NCBI GenBank assembly: GCA_033344775.1
Contig: JAWPMT010000005.1
Coordinates: forward strand, 975,501 to 1,039,500
Direction: 5' to 3'
Length of the DNA: 64,000 nt
DNA from: Cytophagales bacterium
Lineage (GTDB): Bacteria; Bacteroidota; Bacteroidia; Cytophagales; Cyclobacteriaceae
Shown: one piece after another, positions 41,935 to 52,036 of the stretch
Layout: each line of letters opens with the position of its first letter
How positions within the stretch are numbered: position 1 is the stretch's first letter
Notes under the pieces: generated by a model
What the model was told of the DNA's origin: nothing
Seen by the model: only the letters and a program-made list of their open reading frames with translations
Databases searched by the model: none
Made by a program: the position numbers and the translations under genes

Positions 41935-44900
41935 CTATTTCGCTTTCAAGCCATCCATTTCCTGCGTGGGGAGGATGCCAAAGTGGTCTTTGTAGCACTT
42001 GGTAAAATAAGAGGCAGAGGAGAAGCCTACTTTGTGGCTTACGGCGTTGACATTGGTATTGGGTTGCGCCAATAGTTCTTTGGCTTTTTCAAGGCGGATG
42101 TTACGGATAAATTCGTTGGTTTTCAGGCCTGTCAAAGCCTTGATCTTTCGGTACAATTGGCTCCGGCTTAGTGACAGTTCTTCGGCCATTTGTTCAACGC
42201 TTAGCTGCGGATCTGCAAGATGTTCATAGATAAACGCAAGCATCTCTTGCATGAAATCACGGTCTGCGGTTGTCGTACTGGCATTGGCCTCTAGTGCGCT
42301 GATCTCTCCCAGGTATTTATCAAACACCATTTGACGGCTTTTCAAAAGCGTCCTCAACTGAGATCTGAGCAGATTGATTTCGAAGGGTTTCGTGATGTAA
42401 GCATCAGCCCCCTTGTCCATGCCTGTGATCTGATCTTCGGTACTGCCTTTGGCTGAAAGCATGACCAGCGGTACATGGCTGGTCTTCAGGTTTTGCTTGA
42501 TCCGTTCGCAGAATTCAAAACCGTCCATTTCAGGCATCATCACATCGGTAATGATCAGGTCGGGTGTATGTTTCTCAGCTTTTTCAAGGCCTTCTTTCCC
42601 ATTTTTGGCAATTTCGATCACATATTCCTGCTGCAACTCCGCTTTTAGGTAATTCCTTAGTTCCGGATTGTCATCTATGATCAAAAGGGTTTCAGAAGAC
42701 TTACCCATTGATCTCAAGTCCTCGGTCTCGCTTACTTCAGTGGCGAGTTCCCTGGATAAAAACTCTTTCTTCCCTGGATATTCACCGGCAACTATGTCTT
42801 CGGGAGCATAATGTGCTTTGCCCAGTGGAAAGTATAGTTTAAAAGTGGTCCCTTCTCCAGGTTCGCTGGCAACATCCACATGTCCCTTGTGTAGTTCAAT
42901 AAAGCTTTTGACCACTTCCAGGCCTATACCTGTTCCCCCGAAATAGCTTTGGTTCATCTCCTCCACCTGATAGAATCGCTCAAATATTTTATCAATGTGC
43001 GCTTTCTTCAATCCTGGTCCGGTATCAGCAACCGACAAACACATCGCATCTACTTTCCCAGCTTCAATCAATGGCAAGGATATTTTGACTTCCTCCAAAC
43101 TGACTTGAATACAGCCGCCTTCCGGAGTTACCTTGAAGGCATTGGACAGCAGATTGAACAACATTTTCTCCACTAAACCGGAATCCACCCAAACCATATA
43201 GGGGCTATTTTCACCCACCACTTCTAATTGAATGGATTTGGCTTCTGCCTCTATCTCAAAGTAATTGACGATCTCTCGAATGAATGGACCTAAATCAACT
43301 TGATGTACATGGATCTTTAGTTTTCCGGAGTTCACTTTTCGGAAATCCATCAACTCGTCGATCAACCGCTCCAGTCGACGTGCATTTCTTTGAATGAGCA
43401 ACAAATTCTTCGAAACTTTGCTGGTAAATCCGGAATGATCAACCAGCTGATTTAGGGGATTTAAAATGAGTGTGAGGGGCGTTCTGAATTCATGTGAAAT
43501 GTTGGTGAAGAACTGCAACTTTCTCCTGGCTAGCTGTTCACCTTGCTCTCGTCTTTCACGTTCATTCAGTACTTCCTGCCGTTCCTGGATGCGTTTCCTG
43601 ATCAAAGCATTGAGTAAAATGATGCCTGAAAAGAATAGGATGATATAAATCGTGAGTGCCAAATTGCTCTTGTACCAGGCTGGTAGAATAGTGATGTTGA
43701 GACTTGTCACTTCATCTGACCACAACCCATCATTATTGGCCGCTTTTAATTTAAAAACATAATTCCCTGCCTGAAGAGACGTATAGGTTGCACTTCTTTG
43801 GTCTCCAACATAATTCCAATCATCTTCCAGTCCTTCGAGGTAATAGGCAAATTCAATCTTATCTGATCTGGTAAAATTGACACCCGTATATTCCAGCGTA
43901 AAAACAGACTGTTCATGGTTCAAGGTGATCTCATCAGTAAGTCGAAGTGAATTCGTTAATGGCGACCCCTCATCTCCGGGAATCACGTCTTTATTGAATA
44001 GTTTCATCCGTTTCAAGTAGGTCTTGACGGGTTGACCATTCAATTGAAAATCCTTAGAAGAGAACATATTAAGCCCTTCCTGGCTACCAAAGAAAAGTTT
44101 ACCATCGTGCCTGCTGTAAATGGCATTGTAGTTGAAATCATTGGAAGATAGTCCGTCCTTTTTCGTGTAGTGTATAATTTCAGGCGAATAACCAGGGATG
44201 TACTTAGCAATTCCAGACTTGCCCGTAAACCAAAAATTTCCTTCTACATCTTCTGTGATGCCACAGATCGCTTGAAGTTCAAGACCGATCACATCACGAA
44301 AATCCGTCAATGACTTTCGGCGAGGGTCATACTGATAAAGTCCTGCACCATCCGTACCGATCCAGATGATTCCCTGTTTGTCTTCATATAAGGAAAGTAC
44401 ATAATTGAAATCGGGATTGTATTCCTTCTGGTAATATTCATTTCGGAAAGCAAACATGGTGGTATCCTGTTCCTCCATTTGGATGCGAAACAGGCCCAGT
44501 GGCGAACCAATCCAAAGGCTTCCATCACGAGAAGCCAGTATATCTCGTACATCTTCATTTTGTATCCCCTCCTCTTCGAATCGCTTCGTCTCAAATGGAA
44601 TGATCGAGTTGGTTTCCGGATCGAAATAGTGCACCCACCCACCAAATGTGGCGATCCATATCCTCCCATTGACATCCTGATCGATCGAACTGATGCGATT
44701 AGATTTCAAGCCCCCATTGGTATTGGTCATGTTATAATTCCGGAATTGACTGGATCCTTTAGTGAGTCGATAAAGGCCACCTTCCCAGGAACCTACCCAT
44801 AGCGTCTCGTCTCGATCAACGAAAAGCGTTTGAACAAATTCATTGTCGAGTCCCTGATAACCTGAATCTTCATCCAGATGAAGAAATTTTCCGGTATTCA

Positions 44901-46047
44901 AGTCAAGTCGATCAATTCCGCCACCATCCATCCCAATCCACAAATGGTCTTCTCCCGCCTCCACCACGCTATTGACCGTATTAAAATGAAGCGAATTGGG
45001 ATTTCCTGAATGATGCTGTGCAACTTCAAACTTGCTGTACCTGGCGTCATACAAACCAATCCCCTGATTGTAGTAACCAAGCCAGAGTCGTCCGTAAGGA
45101 TCTACCTCAAAGGACCAGATAGAATTGGATTCCAGGTCATTATTATTGGAAGAATCATGGGTAATTTTCGTAATAACGTCATTTTCTAAGTTCCAGCTAA
45201 TTAACCCATCATTTTCCGCCGCACAAACCAATGTATGTTCATTAATGATGAGGTCCATGATCTGATTTTGGCTGATGTCATGCTGAACCATGCGCATCCC
45301 AATACCTTCAGGTATCCCCTGTATCACACCGTGATTACTGGTTCCTAACCAAACTTCCTCACCATAAGTAGTCAATGAAACATAAGGATGGCTTAACCAT
45401 TCTTTACCGGTCTCTGATGAAATGGATTCTAATGCTAAAGCAGATTCATCATATCGGAATAATCCGCTTCGGGTTGCTGCATAGGTAATTCCTTCTGCAG
45501 TAGTGGCTAAACCAACGTAAACCAGTGATGTATCGGTGATATGAAAATCAAACTTTTCCGGGACCGGATCATCCTTAAAATCGCTATTCAGAATGATCAA
45601 ACCATGTTTGTTGGTGCCGATCAGCAAATTGCCCTGGGCATCTTCGATCATGTCATGCACCGATATGGGTTCATCGGGAAGGATATCATGATCCTGAAAA
45701 ACGACCCTACGGAATACCTCCCACCTTTCATCAAACCAGCACAAACCTCGATCCGTCCCTACCCACAATCTACCGTTACGATCTTCCAATGCAGACTGAA
45801 CAAAATTGCTGGGAATTGTAAACGGATCCTCATAGTCAAACAAGAACGATTCATAGGCGACTCCATCGAATCGATAGACTCCAGCTCCATATGTCACGAT
45901 CCATAGAAAACCCTCGCTATCCAGTTCCAGGTCATGGATAGGCCGATTGGGGAACTCCTCTTCAAACGACTGAAAAGAAAGTTGTTGACTTGTAGCACTA
46001 ATGGCCAGTAAAAATGACAGGAATAATATGGAAAGTCGCCCCCGCAT
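41935..46047 (-). CDS. Hybrid two-component system sensor/regulator (HTCS)
   Basis: A 1370-residue single-protein signalling system. A signal peptide leads into about 14 two-component-propeller repeats (about 25-690, e.g. LWVGTDRGL, LWIGSPLGLF) and a Y_Y_Y domain (about 715-790). After one transmembrane helix (about 797-820) come a histidine kinase domain with phospho-acceptor in NISHEFRTPL (about 852) and an HATPase (about 960-1075). A receiver domain (DLIITDVMMPEMDG, Asp about 1168) and a C-terminal AraC-type HTH (about 1280-1335) complete it. It should sense xylan fragments in the periplasm and activate the adjacent locus. All modules appear intact. Confidence 0.96.
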   Translation of the reverse strand: MRGRLSILFLSFLLAISATSQQLSFQSFEEEFPNRPIHDLELDSEGFLWIVTYGAGVYRFDGVAYESFLFDYEDPFTIPSNFVQSALEDRNGRLWVGTDRGLCWFDERWEVFRRVVFQDHDILPDEPISVHDMIEDAQGNLLIGTNKHGLIILNSDFKDDPVPEKFDFHITDTSLVYVGLATTAEGITYAATRSGLFRYDESALALESISSETGKEWLSHPYVSLTTYGEEVWLGTSNHGVIQGIPEGIGMRMVQHDISQNQIMDLIINEHTLVCAAENDGLISWNLENDVITKITHDSSNNNDLESNSIWSFEVDPYGRLWLGYYNQGIGLYDARYSKFEVAQHHSGNPNSLHFNTVNSVVEAGEDHLWIGMDGGGIDRLDLNTGKFLHLDEDSGYQGLDNEFVQTLFVDRDETLWVGSWEGGLYRLTKGSSQFRNYNMTNTNGGLKSNRISSIDQDVNGRIWIATFGGWVHYFDPETNSIIPFETKRFEEEGIQNEDVRDILASRDGSLWIGSPLGLFRIQMEEQDTTMFAFRNEYYQKEYNPDFNYVLSLYEDKQGIIWIGTDGAGLYQYDPRRKSLTDFRDVIGLELQAICGITEDVEGNFWFTGKSGIAKYIPGYSPEIIHYTKKDGLSSNDFNYNAIYSRHDGKLFFGSQEGLNMFSSKDFQLNGQPVKTYLKRMKLFNKDVIPGDEGSPLTNSLRLTDEITLNHEQSVFTLEYTGVNFTRSDKIEFAYYLEGLEDDWNYVGDQRSATYTSLQAGNYVFKLKAANNDGLWSDEVTSLNITILPAWYKSNLALTIYIILFFSGIILLNALIRKRIQERQEVLNERERREQGEQLARRKLQFFTNISHEFRTPLTLILNPLNQLVDHSGFTSKVSKNLLLIQRNARRLERLIDELMDFRKVNSGKLKIHVHQVDLGPFIREIVNYFEIEAEAKSIQLEVVGENSPYMVWVDSGLVEKMLFNLLSNAFKVTPEGGCIQVSLEEVKISLPLIEAGKVDAMCLSVADTGPGLKKAHIDKIFERFYQVEEMNQSYFGGTGIGLEVVKSFIELHKGHVDVASEPGEGTTFKLYFPLGKAHYAPEDIVAGEYPGKKEFLSRELATEVSETEDLRSMGKSSETLLIIDDNPELRNYLKAELQQEYVIEIAKNGKEGLEKAEKHTPDLIITDVMMPEMDGFEFCERIKQNLKTSHVPLVMLSAKGSTEDQITGMDKGADAYITKPFEINLLRSQLRTLLKSRQMVFDKYLGEISALEANASTTTADRDFMQEMLAFIYEHLADPQLSVEQMAEELSLSRSQLYRKIKALTGLKTNEFIRNIRLEKAKELLAQPNTNVNAVSHKVGFSSASYFTKCYKDHFGILPTQEMDGLKAK

Positions 46048-46160
46048 ACAATCGTTTTCAATCCTTCTTCAAGGTAATTAGGTTCGGCAAGAAATCAATA
46101 AAACAGGAACGTACCACCTTGGAAAATGCACGATTCACGTGCATTCTATAGAAACGTCGC

Positions 46161-49100
46161 TCAATAATTCAACATCACCCAATTGACATTGGCCATGATG
46201 CGATCCTTATCTGATTTATCTTTGAATACCACATACAAATCACCCTGATCTGCAGACGGCATAATGGGTATCGTGTAAAATTTGTGGGCCTCTTTATTTT
46301 CATTGAAGTAGCTCAATTGCTGACGTCCAAGTACTTTTCCTGTAGGAGAGCCTTCTCTGATCTCAATGCCCCCACGATAGTCATAATTGGCAATGTAAAA
46401 GGCGGCAAAAGTCAGGCTCTTTATTCCTTTGAGATCAAGCCTCTCAAATCCCAAATAACTATTGTGTTTGCCTGACCCAATCAAGGTCGCACCTCCTGCT
46501 TCCCAAACGCCCATCTCCTTACTTCGAGGCGAGGCAAGTTCTGCTTCTAGTTTCGGAGCTTTGAAAACCACTTTGGCATTGGCAGATAAAGAAGAGTTTG
46601 GCACCTCTGGATTGCCTTTGTCCAGAAAGGAAGCCATCAAAATAAATTTACCTCCGGTATTGCCTTTGATGTGATCTTTAAAATTGATGGTGCCAGCCAG
46701 AGGCAATAGCTCTTCTTCTGGTTTTTCAATGGGATCTAAAGACAGAATGTAGTCAACGATTTCGCCAATGTCCTCAATTTCCAATTGCGGGTGCGCAGAC
46801 ATCACCGTCTCGCCCCAAACACCGGAGCCTCCTTTGCGAATTCGATCAATCAAATATCCGCGATCATTTTCACTATACCTTTCAGCAATCTCAACATAGC
46901 TCGGACCATTCACTTTTTCATTGGTCCCGTGACAGGCCTTGCAGTCCGTTCCATCAATCAATGTTTTTCCTAAAGGAACTACGTTCTGCTGATGCCCAAT
47001 GGTGGCTTTGATGATGTCCTCACCTTCTGGTATGTAGGTGAAAGTCACTTTCACATCTTCCGCTTGTATCGTACCATTTGCTGTAGCACCATCTTCCGGA
47101 TCTGTGACGATCACTTGATAGTCTAGCTGCTTAAGCGGTGTATACATTGAATCCTTCGGCTGTATTTCAATGTCTATTTCAGGTGTGGAATTGCCAGCCA
47201 GGATTTTAGTCTCCGTGGTTGCCTCATTACCCTGCTCATCCGTCACTTTAAGCTTTACTGTATAGGCACCTGCCTGAGTAAATGTGAACACTGGATTAGC
47301 GTCGGTTGATCCTACCGTTGATTGGTCCGTAAAAGACCATTCGTAAGTCAAGGCATCTCCGTCATAATCAATGGAATTAGATCCTGTAAATTTCACCGTT
47401 AGAGGTATTGCTCCAATCTCCTTATCTGTCATAATTTTTGGTACCGGCGTTTGATTACCGGGCACATAAGAAATCTGACTCAGGCGTGCATCGAGGTTTT
47501 TGCTATTCCATTTCTGGCCGTATTCCAGGACATACAATTTGCCATCCGAACCAAATTTCATGTCCATGGGATGTGAGAATTCCGTGTTTGGCATGAAGGG
47601 CTCTGCTTGTACAAAATGCTGGTTTTCATCAAGTGTTACCACATAGATCCAGTCACGCATCCATTCATACACAAACAATTTATCATTGAAATAAGCCGGC
47701 ATGGCTCCTTCCGTCGCATTTGGGAAATCCTCTGCGTGATAGACATCTCCAGCCATTGGATTCACACCTCCATCTCCGAGCCAGGGAAATTCATTGGATT
47801 GATCGTAAGAATACCAAATCATGGACTCCTGAGCAGGCGGAAGTACCTGCATTCCGGAACTATGTGGTGAGTTGTTCACGAGGCGATTGGGATCAAACTT
47901 CGGACCTGATGCTTGCTCCTTGAAATCATAATCGTTGTAGACTTGATTGTTGCCTCGGGTGTACGGCCAACCCCAGAAACCTGCTTTACGAGCCTGGTTG
48001 AATTCCCCCATGCCTTTCGGTCCACGATCCGGATCGTCACTTCCAGAGTCCGGGCCTACATCTCCCCAGTACACATAACCCGTTTTTGAATCAATCGAGA
48101 AACGGAAGGGGTTTCTAACGCCCATCACGTAGATTTCTGGGCGGGTCTTAGGTGTGCCTTCAGGATAAAGGTTTCCCTCTGGAATTGAATAGGTACCATC
48201 CGCCTCAGGTTTGATTCGAAGGATCTTCCCCCTGAGATCATTGGTATTGGCTGCAGATTTTTGTGCATCCCAAAGCGCTCTTCCCGGACGTTCGTCAATT
48301 GGTGCAAACCCATTCGATTCGAATGGATTGGTATTATCCCCCACACCAATGAACAGGTTACCATTATGTCCGAAAGCGAGCCCTCCTCCACTGTGACAAC
48401 ATTCGCGAATGACAGGAATCGTCAGCAGTACCTTCTCCGAGTCCAGGTCCAGCTCATCTCCAGCCAAGGTAAATCGTGATACTCGCTGAAGTTTCTGGTC
48501 TTTGACTGAATAGAACAGGTAAATCCAATTGTTTTGCTGATAATTAGGGTCAACCGCTAACCCGAGTAACCCATCTTCATTCCCATAAAACAACTCCAGT
48601 TGATGCAAATCTTTGGTCTGGGCCGTCTTGAAATCAAACAACCTCAATCGACCTCTTCTTTCGATGAACAACATTCCCCTCCCTGGTAATTCTGCCAATT
48701 GCATGGGTTCATCTAGGTTAAAGTCCAATACTTTTTTGACGAATCGGGTTTCCGGGGCCACACGTTGTGAAGTGGCTTTTGTATAATCCAGGCTTCCTTC
48801 ACCCATCGCATACGTCAATCCCCCCAGCAAGTGATCGAGAAAGGTTGGGTTTTCGAAGGTCTCATTGGTATGGCCCATGGCCGTATAAAATGCACGACCA
48901 CCTTCAAAATTATGGAACCATGAAACCGGATGATTATCACCGTTTTCTCCTCCTTCATAGGTGTTTTCGTCAATGGTAAGCAGTGCATTGATCTTTGGAT
49001 TGATGTTTCGGAAGTTATACCACTCGTCTTCCTTCTCCCAGGTATCATCCAACATCTGTGTGCTCAAATGGGTACTATTCACACGACGAAGGGTCGCTAC

Positions 49101-49529
49101 TTGAACTTTTGGATGGTTCATGAAATAGGCACCCACTAATCGGTTGTACCAGGGCCAATGATATTCGGTATCGGTGGCTGCGTGGATACCCACAAACCCT
49201 CCACCCGCCTGGATGTATCTTTCAAAATCAGCTTGTTGGACCGCATTTAGTAAATCTCCAGTAGTATTTAGAAAAACCACCGCATCATATGACTTTAAGG
49301 AGTCTTCGGAAAAGTAGGTCGCATCTTCCGTTGCCAGGAGGCCAAAGCCCTGTTGTTCTCCCAGTTTTTTCAGCGCATTGATACCAGCTGTAATGGACTC
49401 ATGACGATAACCAGTAGTCTTGCTAAAGACAAGAATGGCTTTGTCCTTTGGGGAGCAAGAAAAGACGAATAGTCCGATCAAAAAAATGATGAAATACCTG
49501 GCGTAATTCATAGTGATGAAAATTCTCAT
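46161..49529 (-). CDS. ThuA / sugar (sorbosone-type) dehydrogenase / PKD / cytochrome c / carbohydrate-binding fusion lipoprotein
   Basis: A 1122-residue exported protein (lipobox VFSC; the ATG at 49511 is an equally good start). It combines a ThuA-like domain (about 28-250), a PQQ-dependent glucose/sorbosone dehydrogenase propeller (about 265-670, CCHSGGGLAFGHNGNLFIGVGD), a PKD domain (about 690-790) and a cytochrome c domain with C-K-A-C-H near 861. A C-terminal carbohydrate-binding-like domain (about 960-1122) follows. It probably oxidises a sugar and passes electrons to its own haem. Single gene, divergent from an AraC regulator 256 bases away. Confidence 0.88.
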   Translation of the reverse strand: MRIFITMNYARYFIIFLIGLFVFSCSPKDKAILVFSKTTGYRHESITAGINALKKLGEQQGFGLLATEDATYFSEDSLKSYDAVVFLNTTGDLLNAVQQADFERYIQAGGGFVGIHAATDTEYHWPWYNRLVGAYFMNHPKVQVATLRRVNSTHLSTQMLDDTWEKEDEWYNFRNINPKINALLTIDENTYEGGENGDNHPVSWFHNFEGGRAFYTAMGHTNETFENPTFLDHLLGGLTYAMGEGSLDYTKATSQRVAPETRFVKKVLDFNLDEPMQLAELPGRGMLFIERRGRLRLFDFKTAQTKDLHQLELFYGNEDGLLGLAVDPNYQQNNWIYLFYSVKDQKLQRVSRFTLAGDELDLDSEKVLLTIPVIRECCHSGGGLAFGHNGNLFIGVGDNTNPFESNGFAPIDERPGRALWDAQKSAANTNDLRGKILRIKPEADGTYSIPEGNLYPEGTPKTRPEIYVMGVRNPFRFSIDSKTGYVYWGDVGPDSGSDDPDRGPKGMGEFNQARKAGFWGWPYTRGNNQVYNDYDFKEQASGPKFDPNRLVNNSPHSSGMQVLPPAQESMIWYSYDQSNEFPWLGDGGVNPMAGDVYHAEDFPNATEGAMPAYFNDKLFVYEWMRDWIYVVTLDENQHFVQAEPFMPNTEFSHPMDMKFGSDGKLYVLEYGQKWNSKNLDARLSQISYVPGNQTPVPKIMTDKEIGAIPLTVKFTGSNSIDYDGDALTYEWSFTDQSTVGSTDANPVFTFTQAGAYTVKLKVTDEQGNEATTETKILAGNSTPEIDIEIQPKDSMYTPLKQLDYQVIVTDPEDGATANGTIQAEDVKVTFTYIPEGEDIIKATIGHQQNVVPLGKTLIDGTDCKACHGTNEKVNGPSYVEIAERYSENDRGYLIDRIRKGGSGVWGETVMSAHPQLEIEDIGEIVDYILSLDPIEKPEEELLPLAGTINFKDHIKGNTGGKFILMASFLDKGNPEVPNSSLSANAKVVFKAPKLEAELASPRSKEMGVWEAGGATLIGSGKHNSYLGFERLDLKGIKSLTFAAFYIANYDYRGGIEIREGSPTGKVLGRQQLSYFNENKEAHKFYTIPIMPSADQGDLYVVFKDKSDKDRIMANVNWVMLNY

Positions 49530-49785
49530 TGGGTTGAAAGCATGAAACTAAAGGTTCAGCAGCTAATTCCTGTTTATTTTTAGTCGTTGAAAGATTTTAT
49601 ACAAGAACCATACTTTGACAGACTTTAAAATCAATTGATTGGCAACCTCAACCCTAAAGGGTGATCAATTTGATTTTCAGCTTCTTTTTTCAGAAAAATG
49701 AGGAAGAAATGACGAGCTATGAATTTGGTAAATGATTAAAATTTCTCAAATATTCAATCAGAATGGGGGATAACATAACACCTCA

Positions 49786-50826
49786 ATGAAAGATACTATA
49801 CAGGAAATCCAACCTTATGAAGCTGATGGAATCATCTATCATGCAGATAAGTGCCTTCCTTTGGTAGACGCTGCTCAACGCAAGAAAATCAATGCTCGAA
49901 TGCTCTCCCGTCATACCTATCCTGGCGAGCGATTGGATCAAAACACAATGGGTTTAAACAGCATTGGGTATTGGGATGCACATGAGACGCAGGATTGGGG
50001 ACTGGACTGGCATAGAAACGAGGGGATTGAATTCCATTTTTTGGAATCGGGCAGCATGCCCTATGCACAACAAAATAAGCAAGTCGTGCTACAGCCTGGC
50101 AACCTGACCATCACACGTCCATGGGAAGCACATAAGGTGGGTGATCCCTATGTGGGCATCGGCAAGTTTTATTGGGTAATTCTGGACATGGGTGTTCGAC
50201 GGCCTCATCAGGATTGGAAATGGCCCGACTGGATCACCTTGACACCTGGAGACCTGGATCGATTGACGACAATTTTGAGGCTTAACGATCAATCAATTAT
50301 CATGTCAGACAAGGAAGTGGCCAATTGCTTCATTAACTTGGGAAAAGCCATTGATCAGGACCGTTCCGGAAGTAGTGCTTCGCGTATCCGGGTGCTCATT
50401 AATCAGTTACTGTTGCTATTGCTGGAGATGCTCAATCAAGAGGACATAGAACTCAATGAATCACTGACCGATAGTTCAAGAAGTGTCAAGCTGTTTCTTA
50501 AAGAACTCGATAACAGCCTGGCTAAAAACTGGACCATCGAAGAGATGTCGCAATCTGCTGGAGTAGGCATTACAAGATTCACCCATCATTGCAAGCAATT
50601 GACCAATCTCACGCCCATCCGCTACCTGATGTTCAAGCGCCTGGAACTTTCCAAGCAATTACTCATAGCACAAGAAGAAATGAGCATCTCCAAGATCGCT
50701 TATACCTGCGGCTTTACCACCAGCCAGTATTTCGCGTCCGTCTTCAAGAAATCGGAGAAGTGTACGCCGAAAGAGTATCGGGTAAAGTATTTGGCCACAC
50801 TTGAGCAATCATTGGAGTTGTCATAA
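49786..50826 (+). CDS. AraC-family transcriptional regulator with cupin-like sensor domain
   Basis: A 346-residue regulator. The N-terminal part (about 55-165) contains cupin-like beta segments (FHFLESGSMPYAQQNKQ, LTITRPWEAHKVGDP) typical of sugar-sensing AraC proteins. The C-terminal two helix-turn-helix motifs span about residues 245-340 (WTIEEMSQSAGVGITRFTHH and SISKIAYTCGFTTSQYFASVF). Divergent from the ThuA/dehydrogenase gene, which is its likeliest target. The 49530-49785 gap is AT-rich with no clear operator. Confidence 0.92.
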   Translation: MKDTIQEIQPYEADGIIYHADKCLPLVDAAQRKKINARMLSRHTYPGERLDQNTMGLNSIGYWDAHETQDWGLDWHRNEGIEFHFLESGSMPYAQQNKQVVLQPGNLTITRPWEAHKVGDPYVGIGKFYWVILDMGVRRPHQDWKWPDWITLTPGDLDRLTTILRLNDQSIIMSDKEVANCFINLGKAIDQDRSGSSASRIRVLINQLLLLLLEMLNQEDIELNESLTDSSRSVKLFLKELDNSLAKNWTIEEMSQSAGVGITRFTHHCKQLTNLTPIRYLMFKRLELSKQLLIAQEEMSISKIAYTCGFTTSQYFASVFKKSEKCTPKEYRVKYLATLEQSLELS

Positions 50827-50829
50827 AAC

Positions 50830-51558
50830 TTAATCCACAGTAACCCCTCCACCCAACGTATCATGATGCACGAGGATTAATGAACGCAAGTAGCTTCCGA
50901 TGGTATACACGCTTTCGAAACCGGCTACTTTGGCGGCCCGGTCTTCTTCTTCGACAGGAATGTCCGCACTGGATGCATAGTCTTTGATGCCGGTATAGCA
51001 ACCGATGGTAAAGATGTCCCAGGAAGCGCCTGTTACTTTGGTGAAAATGAAGTTGGGTCGGCGATTGATCTCTTCAAGATATACATTTTCCATTTCGCGC
51101 TCTTTCAGTAATTCTGCTTGCTTGCCTGCTAAAGCAGTGAAGATCTCAATATGATAATAGCCGTATTGCTGAAACCAATCATTAAATAAAGCCTTCTCCG
51201 GTCCTTTCACGATGGATTCTTCCTGAAAGCTGATCTGCTTATAAAAGTCATCTCCATAAGTCTTCCCAAGGCTGTTTGAGCCCTCCAGGCCTTTCTGGAA
51301 TTCATCACTGAAATAGCTCGCCAGGTCATTGACCGGATAGATCATCATCAGGTCCCAATGATCTCCCTGGCTATGACGAATCAAATAAGGTTTATCAATG
51401 CCGTAGGCCTGATGATTCTTCATGTCCGCTTTCAGCAATTCAATCACTTCCAGCAATTGTCCGGGAGCTGCCCGAATCAATTTCACTTGGTACAATTGGT
51501 CTTGTGCCTGAATCGCGAGGCAGCCGAATAGCAATAAAGCAACTAGTATTGATCTCAT
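50830..51558 (-). CDS. Secreted protein with ferredoxin-like (dimeric alpha-beta barrel) domains
   Basis: About 242 residues from the ATG at 51558, where a signal peptide begins (MRSILVALLLFGCLAIQAQ). The longer in-frame start would overlap the OsmC-like gene and is not favoured. Two segments (YQVKLIRAAPGQLLEVIELLK and a later YYHIEIFTALAGKQAELLKE) look like paired ferredoxin-like folds of the EthD/monooxygenase type. No catalytic residues identified. The start follows the upstream stop by one base, so it is in an operon with the OsmC-like gene. The 3' end is four bases from the convergent AraC gene. Confidence 0.75.
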   Translation of the reverse strand: MRSILVALLLFGCLAIQAQDQLYQVKLIRAAPGQLLEVIELLKADMKNHQAYGIDKPYLIRHSQGDHWDLMMIYPVNDLASYFSDEFQKGLEGSNSLGKTYGDDFYKQISFQEESIVKGPEKALFNDWFQQYGYYHIEIFTALAGKQAELLKEREMENVYLEEINRRPNFIFTKVTGASWDIFTIGCYTGIKDYASSADIPVEEEDRAAKVAGFESVYTIGSYLRSLILVHHDTLGGGVTVD

Positions 51559-51559
51559 A

Positions 51560-51967
51560 TCAGGGACGGATGATGGAGTGGCCATGAGTAATTTTCATTT
51601 CGGAATCCAGGGAGGCTGCTACCGAACAATACTTTACCACTGCCAATTGAATGATTTTCTCAGCCTCTTCATCGGTCAGGTCAGGAGAAGTGAGGTCATA
51701 ATGAATATGGATATTCACAAATTTTCTCGGATGCTCATCTCGACGTTCTCCTTCTGCAGATCCTTTGAAATCCACCAGTGTTTTACGCTTTTTCTTGATC
51801 ATGGACACGATATCCACCGCTGCGCAGGCCACCACTCCTGAAAGTAGCAACTGTGTGGGTGACTGAGCTTGCTTGTTCTCAGGAAACATGTCGATATCTA
51901 CCACATTGCCTGATTCATTGATGGATCGGTATTCCTGATCGGATTTGTATTCGAGGGTGACTTTCAT
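51560..51967 (-). CDS. OsmC-family peroxiredoxin-like protein
   Basis: A 135-residue cytoplasmic protein. It has the two conserved cysteines of OsmC/Ohr proteins, C48 in GVVACAAVD and C114 in VKYCSVAASL. The helix after C48 is followed by a basic stretch (IKKKRKTL), and the length matches the YhfA-like branch. OsmC proteins reduce organic hydroperoxides with thiols. It begins the two-gene operon that continues with the secreted protein. The Arg and Glu partners cannot be confirmed from sequence alone. Confidence 0.9.
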   Translation of the reverse strand: MKVTLEYKSDQEYRSINESGNVVDIDMFPENKQAQSPTQLLLSGVVACAAVDIVSMIKKKRKTLVDFKGSAEGERRDEHPRKFVNIHIHYDLTSPDLTDEEAEKIIQLAVVKYCSVAASLDSEMKITHGHSIIRP

Positions 51968-52036
51968 TTCTTCTTATCTGTTATTGCAAAAATATACTTT
52001 CTTACAATCGAAGAACAGGATAAAAAGTGCCCTTGA

